DNA from: Mesocentrotus franciscanus
Lineage: Eukaryota > Echinodermata > Echinoidea > Camarodonta > Strongylocentrotidae
Reading direction: 5' to 3'
Assembly (NCBI GenBank): GCA_037976565.1
Contig: CP137668.1
Coordinates: forward strand, 32,722,264 to 32,786,263
DNA length: 64,000 bases
Under the pieces are notes generated by a model. The model was not told where the DNA came from and searched no databases. It was given only the letters and a program-made list of their open reading frames with translations. Shown here piece by piece: positions 49,114 through 62,010 of the stretch (positions are counted from its first letter, which is position 1; each line of letters starts with the position of its first letter). The translations under genes were made by a program, and so were the position numbers.

Positions 49114-50950
49114 AGTCAGAGGCCCGTATTCTGAACCCGCTTTCAATGTAGTTTTGTATTTTCTACGAGTCATTTAGTGATCTTGGCCTTAAAAATAGTC
49201 AGGATAATTTAGTGTCATTTTCATTTTCATATTAAGTTTCATCAATATCATTGCCTTCTCCCTTTTTTTCTTTGTAAAGGGCTGTATGTTTATTCCATTT
49301 TACTTTCTGACCAAAATTTGTTATTAGAAGACCGCTGTCATTGATTAAAATTCATATTATGTTGACCTTGGATTCTATTCATCAAATAAAACACATTTCT
49401 TTATAAACGCAATCGCAGAGACTTTTTGAAATGTACAACGTATCCGAAAATGATTTCTACGGGATATACAAAACTGTATTAAAATAGCTCTGGAGTTGAT
49501 TTCTCGAATGTCTTTAATCATCATGTTTATGGTAGGAGAGGGACTTTGATGGGGGAATTCTTCTCATAGTGATTAACATATCAATGAACAAAGCCGCAAC
49601 TTATCAGCATTCGTCTCGACGTCACTTTTCGGTAATTTACTTCAGCGTGGTTAGGTTCTTTTAAACGTCGTTAATCACCCATTCCTGCTTCTGAATATTA
49701 CTATGACCTTCGCCGGAGAAAAACCCATAATCATTCTCTCGAAATTGCCACGTACGATGTCAACACAGAATTCAAGAGCAGGTTTTCTTTCATTCTCCTT
49801 AAGAGCAAAGCATACACACAATCTTGAAGAAGTCATAGTGCTTTCTCCTTTCTTGACAAGGCTAACGTTGGTGGAAAATAGAAAAGGAACTGTAGCCAGG
49901 CTACGTGCATAATTGATGGTTTTTCTCATAAATCATTAGACTTCATGATTATTAACCAATTAAGAAGTTTATTCTATTAAACATATTCACACTGCTATGT
50001 GGCCATGTGATTTTATTTCACTGTAATAATACTCCGAGGAAATGATTTTTGTTAAACCTACATGTACGAAAAATGAAAAGATAAAGAATGGGTATGTGTC
50101 AATTCCATAAACAATTAGAGACATGTGCATTTTGGCACGACTACAATATTGGTTCTTTGATCCAACAAATTGATGATGTCTCCATTTTAAACTCGGCGAT
50201 ACGGAACATCTTATATCCGCCTACGGACTTTAAGACAAATTCAATATCAATTAAAATAATATATAAACACCTCAGATAATTTTATTCCGCTTCCTGTCTG
50301 CTATGTGACCGGTGATTAGTATTTTTCTCGCTCATGCCTGATCTACGATCATGCATTAGTCACTAGTATTGCTCAAGGACCTCTGACTTTCACTATCACC
50401 TATCACTTTATCCTCTCACTCTATTATTGAACGGTACGTCAATAGCGACCTCCTATTCATTAAACGTAACCGTCGCTAGATCTTTACAGTTTGATGAGGT
50501 CAATAGATGGTTAAGGATAATTTGTGTAAGGTCTAAAAGATCAATCCTAGAGAGATCGAAACAAATCAAATGATTTTCCAGCGATTACGTCTCTTTAAAA
50601 TCCATACATCAAGGTGCACTCATGAACCAGACTCTCTCCTATATCGGAGGGATTGTGATGAGTAATGCCATGACAACAATACATATCTTATTCTTTAAAA
50701 ATAAAAAGTTGATGAAAACTATCTCTAAATATAACGTATACATCGCACCGCATGACCCATAAAAAGTACATTTCCGATCTGCATGTGATCAAAATGGGTC
50801 ATCATGCTTCAGGCTATTCAAACAGGGCAAGATGGCATTGAAAGATTTCGAATCGCAAAACCAGAAATTGCTATACTCAGTCACTACAGCTTGTAAAGGT
50901 TGCACGAACCCTGTTCCCTACCAAGTGTCGTGAAATGAACTGACAATCAA
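49114..50950. other. Unannotated intronic sequence
   Basis: No gene or repeat recognised. ORFs overlap on opposite strands at 49675-49929 without a recognisable domain. Confidence 0.45.
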
Positions 50951-51530
50951 GGCGCCAAATTATGATTTTAAATGGGAAGTCTACCCTAGTATTAAGTTGG
51001 TTTTAAAAGAAGCAGACAAATGAGAGAAACCGGTCAGTGAAAGTTTGAGCATTGAAATTCCGATTGAAAAGAAGAGAGTTATGATTTTTTATGAGTTGTG
51101 ATCCTACAAACACAAATTGGCAACTGTGTGATGTATCTTGCGAGCTCCCCTCCCATTTGTTCTGTACTAAAAAAAAATGTGTATTTTCCCTCAAGAAAAA
51201 GTTCAATCATACATGCACCCTGAATATAATTATTGCAAATATCTTTCCGTACAGCTCCTGTATGGACAAAATCTTTTCCGTCATCAATAGCGAAGTTAGT
51301 GAAAGTTATGAAGTTTTATGTACGGAGCAAATGGAAAGAGAGCTTGCAAGATACGTCATAGAGTTGCCAATTTATGTTTGATTGATTACAACTTCAAAAA
51401 TTCAGAATTTACTTTTTTTTATCGGAAGTTGCTCAAACTTGCCCTGACCGGTTTCTCTCATTTGTCTGTTTACTTTAAAAACCAACTTGAAACGAGGGTA
51501 TACTTTGCCTTTTAAAAGTTGTTATAGGCG
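50951..51530. mobile_element. Large fold-back, arms of about 200 bases
   Basis: The left arm has GGCGCCAAATTATGATTTTA, AAGTTGGTTTTAAAA, CAAATGAGAGAAACCGGTCA and CAAATTGGCAACT. The right arm carries their complements in reverse order: AGTTGCCAATTTATG, TGACCGGTTTCTCTCATTTG, TTTAAAAACCAACTT and the end at GGCG 51530. The centre is about 51170-51320. ORFs of 96 and 65 codons inside are by-products. Confidence 0.85.
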
Positions 51531-53737
51531 AATACAAACTACCATTTTCCTTTGGGACTCACAACTCGCGTTACATTATAGAAATCCAATTACGGGCACT
51601 CGTCATGTTTAATTCCCGCCTCTTGATCGAAAGCACAAACCTCGTTAAAACCCACTGAACAAGGTGGGTGGGAGGGGTGTGGGAGAAAAGACAGATGCCT
51701 ATTACATGAACATAAGTCACTCCAACTCTTCGACTCCAAGGTTGTAAACCAATCCATTCAAGACATTTCGAGGAGAGCCGTCGGCTCAGGTCCGTGAATT
51801 CAGTGGTTTGCAAATCCCCTATAACTTTACATAATTCGAAGAAGATTGGATTTGAAATATATGCCATAAGAAAATCGGTCTTCAGGCTAGAGGCTTTCGT
51901 CGAATATACATGCCAACATACTTCTATAAGTAAAAACGAAAACAAAAATGTTATGTAATGCCTTATGTTAGTTGTTCTGTATAAAATTACTGTAATACAT
52001 TTTGGGGCGGCATGCATAAAAGCTGCACTTTACAGTCTTTTCATATCTAAGATAATTGTATCCTAAAGATCAACATAATTCGTAGAAGATTGATTTTGTT
52101 TATTTCTACGTTATAAGGAATTTGTCGTTAAGTGCTAGGTTTTCTTCGAATAAATGCATTAATATTTCTAAAAGTGTTGATGTTTTACGATTTTTATGAT
52201 TTTTCGGGTATCTTGTACAAAAACTGAATTTTGCAATCTGTTCATTTCTACCGAAGATATTATCTAAGCTACAGATTGACATACTTCGAGTAGTATTGAA
52301 TTTAAGATTATATGCCAGAAGGTATGTAGGCATTAAGATTTTTCTTTTTCTTTGAATGCATGAATCTGAACTACTGAGAGTATTGATGTAACAATACGTT
52401 TTTCAGGTATGAAGATAATAACCCAATTTGTACACTCTGTTCACATCTACTTGAGATGGGATCCAGCAAACAAATTATTTTTCAAGAAATTTTGTACTAA
52501 TTAAACCAAAAAAAGAATAAACAATTTGAAAAATCATTGAAAAGCCTTTAAAATATATTGTTACATAGAAATCCGTGTGTGATATCTATATATTTAACAC
52601 CTAAGGAGTAGATGATCAACTTGTTATATTTAATATTTGATCAGATAAAGTGCTGTTTCACGAATTCCTGTGACATTAGATCCCCTGCAAAAAGTGTTCA
52701 CTATTTCGGGGCTATGTAAATCTCGCTAAATCATTAAGAAGCTGCCGGAATCTTTTTTTGAACAGTTGATTAATTAGGAAGTAAGAATAATTGTGTATTT
52801 TCATTTTTTTAATTTGGATCATAAAAGTCATAACACATTTTTGCTAAATACCCAATATCACAAATACTACAAAGCACTGCAAAGAAATATGGGCATAATA
52901 GGAATGTATAGTTATGTGGGCAAAAATATCTAGCGTGCGTACGTCAATGTGATAAACCGTTAATAGTCATGTTTGACATATGAGATCGTCCAAGAACACC
53001 TATTTAGATGTTAAATTTCTACTGTGATGTTTTTCCCCATAATCATGGTGATAAAGGGAATAGCTTTAAAAAATCTTCCTTTTGACCAAGATAAGGTTGT
53101 TGAATCAACCTTGGGAGCATGTCAAAGAAAAGATTGATGGGTAATAAAGTTTTGCTCCTGGGAATCTCAAAATAGTGAATGTTTCATCATTATGTCCACT
53201 GCGTATGCCTATTAATTGGATATTTAATATCTTTCTAAACATTCTTTTCTCATATTCCTGCGGGGGATAGGACGGATTTGTTTTTTTTACTGGAGGATAT
53301 GAATAGCTAAAACACTCAAATTTTGAAACAGTGAATAATGAAGGCTAGATAATTATGAATTTATAAGAAATGCGAGGATTGCCCCGACGACATGTCCGTC
53401 AAAATTTGCAAATTGTGTACCTTTTTTTTGGTTGTATTTATCTATTTATTTGTACTGTTGTTTAGGCCGTCACTAATCTGTTCGTCTGCCTTTAATCTAC
53501 ATTTTAATCATTCATTCAACCGAATCTATTTCCACATTTTCCTCATAACATTATTCCTTCTTTTTTCTCACCAATTTTTACGATTCTACCTTACAATTTA
53601 CAAATTGTATTTTAGGGGTCATCCTGTCACTTATGATATCATATATCACCTAGATATTATATGTATCTTTATATTATACTATAATCCTTCCATTCACTCA
53701 TTTCCCCCACAATACCATTTAATAATGGTAGATCCAT
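51531..53737. other. Unannotated intronic sequence
   Basis: The longest minus-strand ORF (148 codons, 51571-52017) and a hydrophobic 121-codon plus ORF at 53392-53757 have no recognised domain; the latter runs into a (TA)n tail. Confidence 0.4.
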
Positions 53738-54022
53738 TTATATATATATATATATAGCACAGCTACTATATGAATATAGTCCAGTGCACTTAATACAGAG
53801 TATCATATCATTACCCCGTCTGTCGCTCAGCTGCCATAATAAGGCGCTAAAACATTCAAGGAATTTCTTCCTATCGGATACCTATTTATTTCACCTGGGT
53901 GGAGACTGGCAAATGTAGATTAATGTCTTTCCAAATCTTGCCAAAGGACATTAGTTCCGCGGCGGGAGTTGAAACCGCAAATCATGTGATCGGTGGCGTA
54001 TCCACTAGACCACGACACCTCT
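53738..54022 (-). mobile_element. tRNA-derived SINE with TA tail
   Basis: On the minus strand: TGGTCTAGTGG (complement of 54002-54012) is a perfect pol III A box and GGTTTCAACTCCC (complement of 53964-53976) a near B box. A body of about 200 bases follows, with CCACCCAGGTGAAATAAATA, TTCCTTGAATGTTTTAGCGC and GTGCACTGGACTATATTCAT, ending in (TA)n at 53738-53756. The cloverleaf is incomplete, so it is a SINE rather than a tRNA gene. Confidence 0.7.
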
Positions 54023-54058
54023 ACGACACCTCTACGACACCTCTACTACGACACCTCC
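54013..54058. repeat. CTCTACGACAC tandem repeat at the SINE head
   Basis: About four units of CGACACCTCTA, one with an extra CTA, directly upstream of the SINE head. The CGACACC motif is part of the SINE 5' end, so the head itself appears amplified. Confidence 0.75.
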
Positions 54059-54060
54059 AT

Positions 54061-56354
54061 TACGGCATTTCTAATTTCTACTTCATGTTTTAGGGCAGGA
54101 TCTCTTCTATCCTACATTTTATACAAATCTAACAATCAGGTCTATGTCCTAGGTTTTCAATTCCTCCTTTCCCGCCACTACTAGGTTGCTCGCTATTTCT
54201 AACCAAATCAAATCAAACTAAATCATGACACTTGCTTTGTGAATGCAATCCCGGTACCGTGATAGTTCAAACCAGATAGGAAATTGGAAGGTCACCTTGC
54301 CGCTTCCTTCCCATTCTTCTTTTGTATTTGCAAATTGACTTCGACCGTGATCATGCGACTGTAATGAAATTATGCGAAAAAGGTTTGATCTTGTTTTGAG
54401 TACCGTGAAAGAGATCCATTCAGAACTGTAAAATGTCTTCGAAAGGACTTCAAAAGAGTTTAAACATGTTAAGTGACGACACAAAAGATTGCTACCCTCC
54501 AACAGTATTTGTTATTGTAGGTATGGACGTGGAGAGCATGCAAAGAGTCTTGGATAGGATAGGATTGGATAGTGTCTGTTTTGTTTACTTTTTATTTTTT
54601 GCTCGTTTAGTTTTGGTATTTGTAGTTGTTTTCTTTTCTTTTCTTGTTTTTGTTTTCCAAAAAATTTAGTTTATTATTATCACGTGATTTACTCTCACAA
54701 CATCACGCAAAAACCATTCACAATACACTTAAATTGACTCGAAAAATGTCCGGAATTGTACTCGTCGCAACGTCAATCATTATAACAATCGAATTATCCT
54801 GGATAGTATAACACCACACTGTCTTCCTTTAAGTTGCTGAATAGTCATTGCGAAAACCCTTTAATTCGAATATTATTATTGTATAGAGTGTTATTTATTC
54901 TTGTGAAGAGATAATAGTCCTCATACTACTGCTGACTCCGGATTATTATATCAACCTTTCTCTCTTAATGATAATATTTGTGCTTATTAGGCGGAGGCCT
55001 TGGGCATTTTTTAAGCATCAGATTGGCTACTGATATATTTCTACGTTTCTATAATTGAGTTGTTCACATCTCAAATATAGACAGGGCGTAACTCGTAGGT
55101 TAAGGACGCTTAAAGTGGCAGTATACGATGATCTCATATTTTGATTGCTTTGGTAACTAATTGGGTGTCAAAGTCACCATGCCCACGTGAATTTTAATCT
55201 TGCTTTTATTAATAAAAAATGAAACAATAATCCCGAAATATCACGTTTTGTCCTTGCTGGAATTTGGGATTTAAAAAAAAAATCCTATTTCTAATTCGCT
55301 TTTAGTCTTAATGAAGTTGGTAATATACAATTGCGTCAGTCTATAATGATATTTGCAGTAATTTCACATCCGACAAAAAGACAGAATGAACCCCTTCCCC
55401 CAACAGATTCTCCGAAATGTGCCCTTAAACACCGAATTCTATACAATACTGGACATGTTATTCTTCATATCTATTAAATAGCTGTTTTGGTAATAGTTAT
55501 TGTTAAAAGACTGTTCAGTAAAAATAGAAGAAGCTGTCGAAAACACATGTGCGAAATGTTACCTTTAAAACAGAGCAATCAGACAATATCATGCATGCTT
55601 TGAATGGATCTATTTAGCTGTCTTGTTACATCATGATAGTTGTAAAGATATTCAATATAAATTAAAGTAGCTATCGAAAGCACATGAAACTAGTTGTTTA
55701 CAGCACTGTCCATTTTCTTAGAATTACTAGCATGTATCGACAGTACATGACTATTTCTGAAATCATTTCTGCTTAATATTTCGTATTTTCGGAACAACCG
55801 AAGGTTCTCTTTTGAAAGGTTCAGCAACAGTGTAGGAACGAATTAAATCAGGGGTCGAGATCAGCTACTTGATATAGAATGATAACCTTGAGCAGGGTTT
55901 TCTTGCCAAAGATTTAGTTTACCTGGGAATTTTTCTTGTTTGTCCACTTCTCCGTAAGTAGAGTGTAACTAAAACGGATACTTCATGCAATTGAGCACAA
56001 CGCTCTAATGACCAGGATCACGTTTACTATAACCATTCTGTTTGCCTGCGCTAAATTCGTGTTGATCTTTCACATCATTATCTGGCTGTGATGGAAAGTA
56101 ATAGGGTCATTACGAGGAAAGTACTCTCCGTAATAAGGAGCTCTTGATTCCAAGGATGTATTTGCGCTTGCTAACGCCATTATATTACCCAGTTCAAGCG
56201 CCCAAAGAAGGAAATCATACCTATCACCTTCTAAAAATGTTTCCTGAAGTCATTTAGTCAGCGCCTGAGCTGGGGCTGGGAGACTAGAAAGGGGCGATTA
56301 ATCAAGCAGTTTAATTTCCGATATTAGTTTTGTGGGGGAGGGTCAATTTTTATT
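54061..56354. other. Unannotated intronic sequence
   Basis: Nothing recognised in about 2.3 kb. The ORF at 54433-54669 ends in a low-complexity Phe/Val stretch. Confidence 0.45.
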
Positions 56355-56676
56355 TCCTTCTTCTTTCTCTCTCTCTCTCTCTCTATCTCTCATTTTCTCT
56401 ATCTCTCTCTCTCTCTCTCTCTCACTCTCTCTCTCACTCTCTCTCTGATTTCCTCTCTATCTCTCTTCTCTCACTCTCTCTCTGTCTGTCTCTCTTTTTT
56501 TCCCCTCTCTCATTCTTTCTCGCATGTCCTCTCCGAATGTCTGTCTGCCAGTATCTCTCTGCATGCCTGACTTTCTATATCTTCTCCTTTTTTTCTTTAT
56601 CTCTCACCTATTCACTTCTATTTTTGCTTTCCCCCTCTCTCCCTCTCCCTCTCCATCTCTTTCTCTCTCTCTCTTC
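56355..56676. repeat. Pyrimidine-rich tract
   Basis: Long CTCT-dominated sequence; the 130-codon Leu/Ser-rich ORF over it is an artefact. Confidence 0.9.
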
Positions 56677-58737
56677 CGTTAAATGCCGTATTCTTCTCTT
56701 TTGTAAAAATATTTCATGGTAAGCCTATTTAAGCCTTTGATCCTTGCAAACTTTCCCATGGTATTAAACTCCAATTTGAGCACTACTTGTCTTGGATGGA
56801 ACGTTGTTCTCTGTTGATACATCACCTTCCCCCGTAAACTGCGCTCTGTCTCTACTGGGAAACATAAAGGAGTAACGAGGATGGTTTTTAAGACGAGTTA
56901 CTTCCTGCCCGGAGCACTGGAGCACAATTTATTGTCTTGCTCTGTCTAGTCAACTCTCTTCAGTATAATATAAATTGCAAGCTTAAATTGATACTATTCC
57001 CTCTAAATCTTAGACATTCCTGATTAAAGTACTTTTCTCATATTCCCTCTATTTTTTTCCTTTATTAGTATTCCTTTTTGTTCTATTACGTTTGTTCTGG
57101 AATAGAGAAGTTACCACTTCCATAATGGGCAAGTCCGTCGTATGTCGCATTTATTGTGATTGATGAAAATGGATTGTATTGACTCACCTGGTCCTGGCCC
57201 AAACATGTGGAGCAGGCTTACTTCGCATCATCGGATCTTCGAGTTCGGGTCTTCTGATCGGGGTTGTGCAGCGCTTTACAATTGCAATAAAAGTTGCTAT
57301 ATCGAATGCCTTTGAGGATTGGATATTAGGTCATTTTTGTGTCAATTACGTTGCCAGGTATTATATAATACTCTACATATTTCAACATCGAAAGTATCAG
57401 TATCCTAGATGCGTGGTCTGATATAAGTTAAAATAGAGTTATATCCTTATTACATTCATCAGGTGTTCTTAAATCTTGGATGTGTTCAGTAACGTATATG
57501 GCAAATCACTTTGGATTCACCCTAATATTCATTATTTATACATGTTGCATTAGAAATGTATTTCCACCAAAGATCTACAAAGTAATTTTTCAACAAGACA
57601 TAAAACAAATTCCGCCTGTATGATGTGCTCATTCGAATCCGTTTTGGGCATCATCACGCGGTTTCTTATCCATTTACATCTTCTCATCTGTGTCGAAATC
57701 CATCTCCCGTTCGGCACGGTGATTATCTCTTTCTTATCGGCATTCGATCCTGAAATACAGACTGATTCCCTCCTACCCTGAAATATGAATTTTGATGAGA
57801 CGCTCAGGATCTGCGGGTCAAGGGGCTCGGGGGAGCATTTTTCTACCCTTTATCCTCTTAACCCAAATCCAAAGCGTTATAATCCCTTTTTTATCAATCT
57901 CATCTGATCCCTCTGCTACATGAGGCTCAGGGATGTATTGCTGAGGGCTGCCAAGCTACGCGTTTAAAATTGCACGGAAACAGAAGAAGGTGAAAGACTT
58001 ATCTGTACTTACATGGGGGTACAAACGTGCCTAAAAACAAGCGAAGAACACCTGGGATTTTTGTGACTGCGTTGAGGAGAGGATGTATGCAGTTTGTGAA
58101 AGGTCACTGCTACTATGTTCACCTATTTTAAGAATATAGAATCAAAGTAAGCCTCCGCTCAATAGATATTAGAAACAAAGAATAGCCTCTGGCCTATATG
58201 GTGATGTATTAGTTTTATATCAATCATGCCAAGTATTTGTTACACGTAAGTTTTCATTTCTCAGAAATGAAAACATTCTGGAAAACCTTGCTTGCATGTC
58301 TTGCACGTGTGTCAATTAAAACTCAAGAATTTGCCAAGAATGTCTGATCTTTCTCGCATTCAACATGTGGTGGCGGGCGTGAAAGTGCTGTCGTCCTTGA
58401 TCAAAGGCTACGGCACCGCACCTTACCCTTCACGAAGCACCACTTAAAAGGTAACATTATCCAGCCCGAAGAGGTATTCATGTCATAAATGGTGGCATGT
58501 CAAACGGAAAATTCGCCAATTTGGCCAGCCGATAGTGTAAATTCTACGGGGTTCGTGATATTTGCAGCATAGATGGATTATTTACGGAAATAGTTCGCTC
58601 GACCACTTCTTGTAAACAGCCGGCATTGTAAGACCCTTCATTATCATTCTTTGCGCAATTTTCAACATGAGCAGAGGATTTTCGATGACATAAGCGGGAA
58701 TTTCATCGTCAATGAACTTTTTTGCACTCTCATCTTT
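56677..58737. other. Unannotated intronic sequence
   Basis: An 80-codon plus ORF at 57179-57421 is not recognised. No repeat structure seen. Confidence 0.45.
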
Positions 58738-58946
58738 CCCTCTCGCTCTCCCACTTTTTCTTCGCTCTCCCTCCTTTCCCTTTTTCCGTAACATCTCTTT
58801 GCTCTCTCTCTCTCTCTCAATATAATATATATATATAAATATATCCCCCTCTCTCTATCCCGTTCTCTCCCCCTTTCTCCCCTCTCTCCCTTCTATCTCT
58901 CTCTTTGTCTCTTTCTTTCTCATATTCTCTCTCTCTCTTTATCGTT
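58738..58946. repeat. Pyrimidine-rich tract with a TA core
   Basis: CT-rich blocks on either side of (TA)n at about 58822-58844. Confidence 0.85.
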
Positions 58947-60309
58947 CTGTATATCATATATTTTTTTTTGCGATTTTCCATCAGTGTATTTGGTCTCTCG
59001 TTACATGCACACTTAAATATTACTCATATTTCTACTTGCTTTGTGTGAATATGATATCAAAATCACTCACACGTATTACCTCGCTTACAATACCTCTTTT
59101 TCAAATAGAAACTAAATATTAGGAGAGACTTCAATTTCATACAGACTTCGTCATCTTTTCACTCTTTGCAATGTGTAATCCTTATAAAAATCGTATTCTT
59201 TTACAATGAGAAGGTAAAAGTAAGATCCGCCTCAGCAATTCGAGAGTGTTTTTTGTTTCATATTAAAAAAAAATTGTGCAGCGATAACGTCGTTATTGTT
59301 ACGATAACTTTCAACAAACTTTTCATGACTGTAGTTTATTTTATCTGATTACATTGCCCGACATTTGATTATGAACGTCGGCATGTATTGCCTTCCGATA
59401 TATTTCACTACCAAACCAGCTTTTTCATACAATTTGATTTAAAGTTAGGTTACATGTATTACTTTTTTTTAATTTTTTAACAATAAATTACGTTGTGTGG
59501 GGGGCATTAAGCTCGAAATATAACTCGCGTGTTCTGACAAACCTCAATATGTACAGCGGGGGAAAATAAATTAATCGATTTCAGTTCGACTCGTTTTCTG
59601 GCTGAAAACGTACTTGATACAACATTATTTCAGCACTTTGTGACGCTTTGCAGACACCATTATTAATTGCTATGCTATCGAGTCTTTTAGTGCCGTAAAA
59701 ATATGATGAACAACGATCGAGAAACGGTGTAAGCACAAGTCGTCGTATAAATATCGATTTTTATGTTGAAATAAATAGGAAACCTAGGGATAGAGGAAGA
59801 AAAATAAAGACAAAATGGGTGTGCAACTATCTAGATAAATTTGGGGTCGAAGAACTAACCGGGAGAAATGAAATCGATGCATGCAATGATCCATCGGAAT
59901 TTCATCCGGAAGAAAACCCATAAATTATGAATAAGTATTGACGTCATAAAAATGAAAAGTCAATAATTGACTCTGTAAATTACCCATTATGAAAATAAGT
60001 CAGGATCTCTGAAAGATATTTGTAATAGCTAAAGTCAATGGGCAGTATCTATATTTGGCACTCCATATTTCATTTTCCAAGGGGTCCTTAAGTGGGGAAA
60101 AATAGGATGGAAACAATATCTGGAGAACATCGCCTAGTACAGATAAAACAAAGTTGTTTGCATTGTTGTATGATTGAAAGTTTTTTATAAATATTAAGAC
60201 TATTAAACCATAAAGATATATGTCTTTATTTTGTTCTCATTTATCAAGAAATGTTTACTGAGTTCACAGGGTCAACTCTTTGGCAGAAGTTACGAATTTA
60301 TTGCAATGC
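58947..60309. other. Unannotated intronic sequence
   Basis: No gene or repeat recognised. Confidence 0.45.
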
Positions 60310-60540
60310 CATATAAATCTGATAAAAATAATATTAACAACAACACTAATAGCAATAATAATAATAACAAAAATAAATGGTAAAAATAGTAAATGATGGT
60401 GGTGATGAGGAAAATAACGATAATAGTAATGGTGATGATAGTAATGATAATCATTTGAATTTATAAAGCATTGTTATAGATCGACGATGTCTTTAAGTGC
60501 TTTACTGATGTCTTTAAACTACATTAATTGCGCTTCATAA
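60310..60540 (-). repeat. Trinucleotide-rich tract and possible retroelement tail
   Basis: Mixed AATA/GATGGT/GATAAT repeats (60325-60455) abut AATTTATAAAGCATTG and TCTTTAAGTGCTTTAC. Read on the minus strand this is AGTAAAGCACTTAAAGAC, CAATGCTTTATAAATT, then a microsatellite, which is the 3' layout of retroelements. It ends about 45 bases before proposed exon 2. Confidence 0.4.
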
Positions 60541-60583
60541 TGATCAGACTAATCATAAATGTTTTGTGTTTATTTCTCCGCAG

Positions 60584-60669
60584 ACACAGCAGAAACCGAA
60601 GAAAGTTGGAACAATTAGTACGCAGTAACAACTTGGAGCTTTCAGACATCTTAAAGGCACTTCAAAGAG
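60584..60669 (+). CDS. Probable coding exon 2 of the orexin-like precursor
   Basis: Seen: a pyrimidine-rich acceptor (TTTATTTCTCCGCAG) precedes 60584 and a strong donor (AAAGAG/GTACGTAAT) follows 60669. Of three frames, only the one needing a single base to complete the previous codon is open. This matches the phase-2 donor at 24260, where AG plus A gives Arg93. It encodes about 28 residues: a basic patch containing Arg-Arg-Lys (about residues 98-100, a possible convertase site), then a leucine-rich segment likely to be helical, ending ILKALQR with one base of codon 122. I do not recognise this segment on its own. Inference: it is the C-terminal, probably non-bioactive part of the precursor, and intron 1 would be about 36.3 kb. 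It could instead belong to another gene, or closer unseen exons may exist. Confidence 0.5.
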
Positions 60670-60889
60670 GTACGTAATGATTGAATTGCTTTTCCTTGGC
60701 TGTACTGTGAAAGGATTGTTCTAATATACCGCAGTAAACCGCATCGGCTTCTTTTATAACCTTTTCTGCATCTTATAACAAAGTAACACACAGATGAGTG
60801 TCGTTCTGATATGACGCGCGGTAGACCGCGACGTGTTTTTTTTTTTCGTTTTTTTTTATGATTTATTTATTTATTCATGATTTCTTTGA

Positions 60890-61010
60890 ACAGGGTTGTT
60901 CATTCAGTTCCACTGGAAGCTACTGGGCCTGCTTTTCAAGAAAGCCCTGCATAATACAATAACAATATAAAACATAAGTTTAATAATGCAATATTCAAAA
61001 ATTGTACATA
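60890..61010 (-). repeat. Retroelement 3' end fragment
   Basis: On the minus strand: AGGGCTTTCTTGAAAAGCAG, GCCCAGTAGC and CTTCCAGTGGAACTGAATGA, preceded on + by AT-rich ATACAATAACAATATAAAAC-like sequence. It resembles the non-coding end of a LINE. Confidence 0.35.
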
Positions 61011-61699
61011 CATATAAAATATCAAATTAAACATATATATTTAAAAAATAACACTATTTGAATAACACAATATTTATTATCAATTGTTTTTTTGTTTCTA
61101 ATTTAAAAAAAAACCTTAATATAAAATTTGATCGGATACTTCATAGAGAAAAATTAAAGAAAGCACTTTGTGTGAGGTATAAAAAAATTACTAGACAATA
61201 GTGAAATGTTATTAATGGTCGGAATTATTGCTTTATTACAGTACCAATAATAGAGATACTGTAATTTTAATGTGTGTAATATATATATATATATCCATTT
61301 GGCTATTGAAGTCTAGTATTTTTTCCCTCAAAGTTCACAAAATAACTTTTTTCTAGGAAATAACATTTAACTATATAAAGTCTTTTCTTTTTATGCATGG
61401 TATGGCTCCCAAGGATTTTCAATCATTTTCGATCTCGTGCACTTTCGCTATGAACTTAAAATTTGTTAAGAAAAAGACCTTCTTCTGACATTCTCCTTCT
61501 ACATCTGTAAACAAATTGACGCCTGCGGTATTTCTTTGGCAAACATTAATGGCTACCATAATGGTAGGATGAACAAGAAATCAGATGGAAATAAGATTTA
61601 GAGCTGCTTATCACTTTGTGGTTAAAATGAATAACTGGTAGAGGCATAAGCTTGAATATCACTTTGATATATCGACACCTTTGTCAGTGTTAGATAGAA

Positions 61700-62010
61700 T
61701 TGTCAGATAGAATATCGGTCTAGAACACTTCAAATCGTGCCTCAAAACTTGCCTGTTTCAGCAAACGTGAAAATACTGACCTCATTTCAGGGGCCTATGC
61801 CTCTCAATGTTTTTAAACAGAATGATATACGTATAACTGCTCTAAATCATGACCATGATAATAACAAAGAAAAATAATGATAATAATGATAATAATATCA
61901 AAACAATGATGATTAAAAAAAAATAATAATAATAATCATTATCATCATGATCTTCATCACCATCATCACCATCATCATCATCATCATCATCAATATCATT
62001 ATCATATGCC
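61700..62010 (+). repeat. Retroelement 3' remnant followed by a trinucleotide tract
   Basis: AACACTTCAAATCGTGCCTC AAAACTTGCC encodes HFKSCLKTCLF, resembling the LKTHLF phrase at 29.1 kb. It is followed by ATGACCATGATAATAA and a long mixed AAT/ATC microsatellite (61850-62005). Confidence 0.45.

Larger units (their letters stand above)
24261..60583 (+). other. Proposed intron 1 of the orexin-like gene
   Basis: Bounded by GTGAGA at 24261 and CCGCAG at 60583, this is about 36.3 kb of AT-rich DNA if exons 1 and 2 are correctly paired. Its repeats are listed separately: retroelement tails, MITEs, fold-backs, a tandem duplication and CT tracts. All ORFs inside are short (at most about 150 codons) and none carries a domain I recognise. 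The pairing is inferred from matching phase. Confidence 0.45.

Noticed and set aside
53950..54022. Functional tRNA gene on the minus strand
   Set aside because: Good A box, but the stems do not close and a SINE body with TA tail follows.
56330..56722. 130-codon ORF with many Ser/Leu residues
   Set aside because: A translated CT tract.
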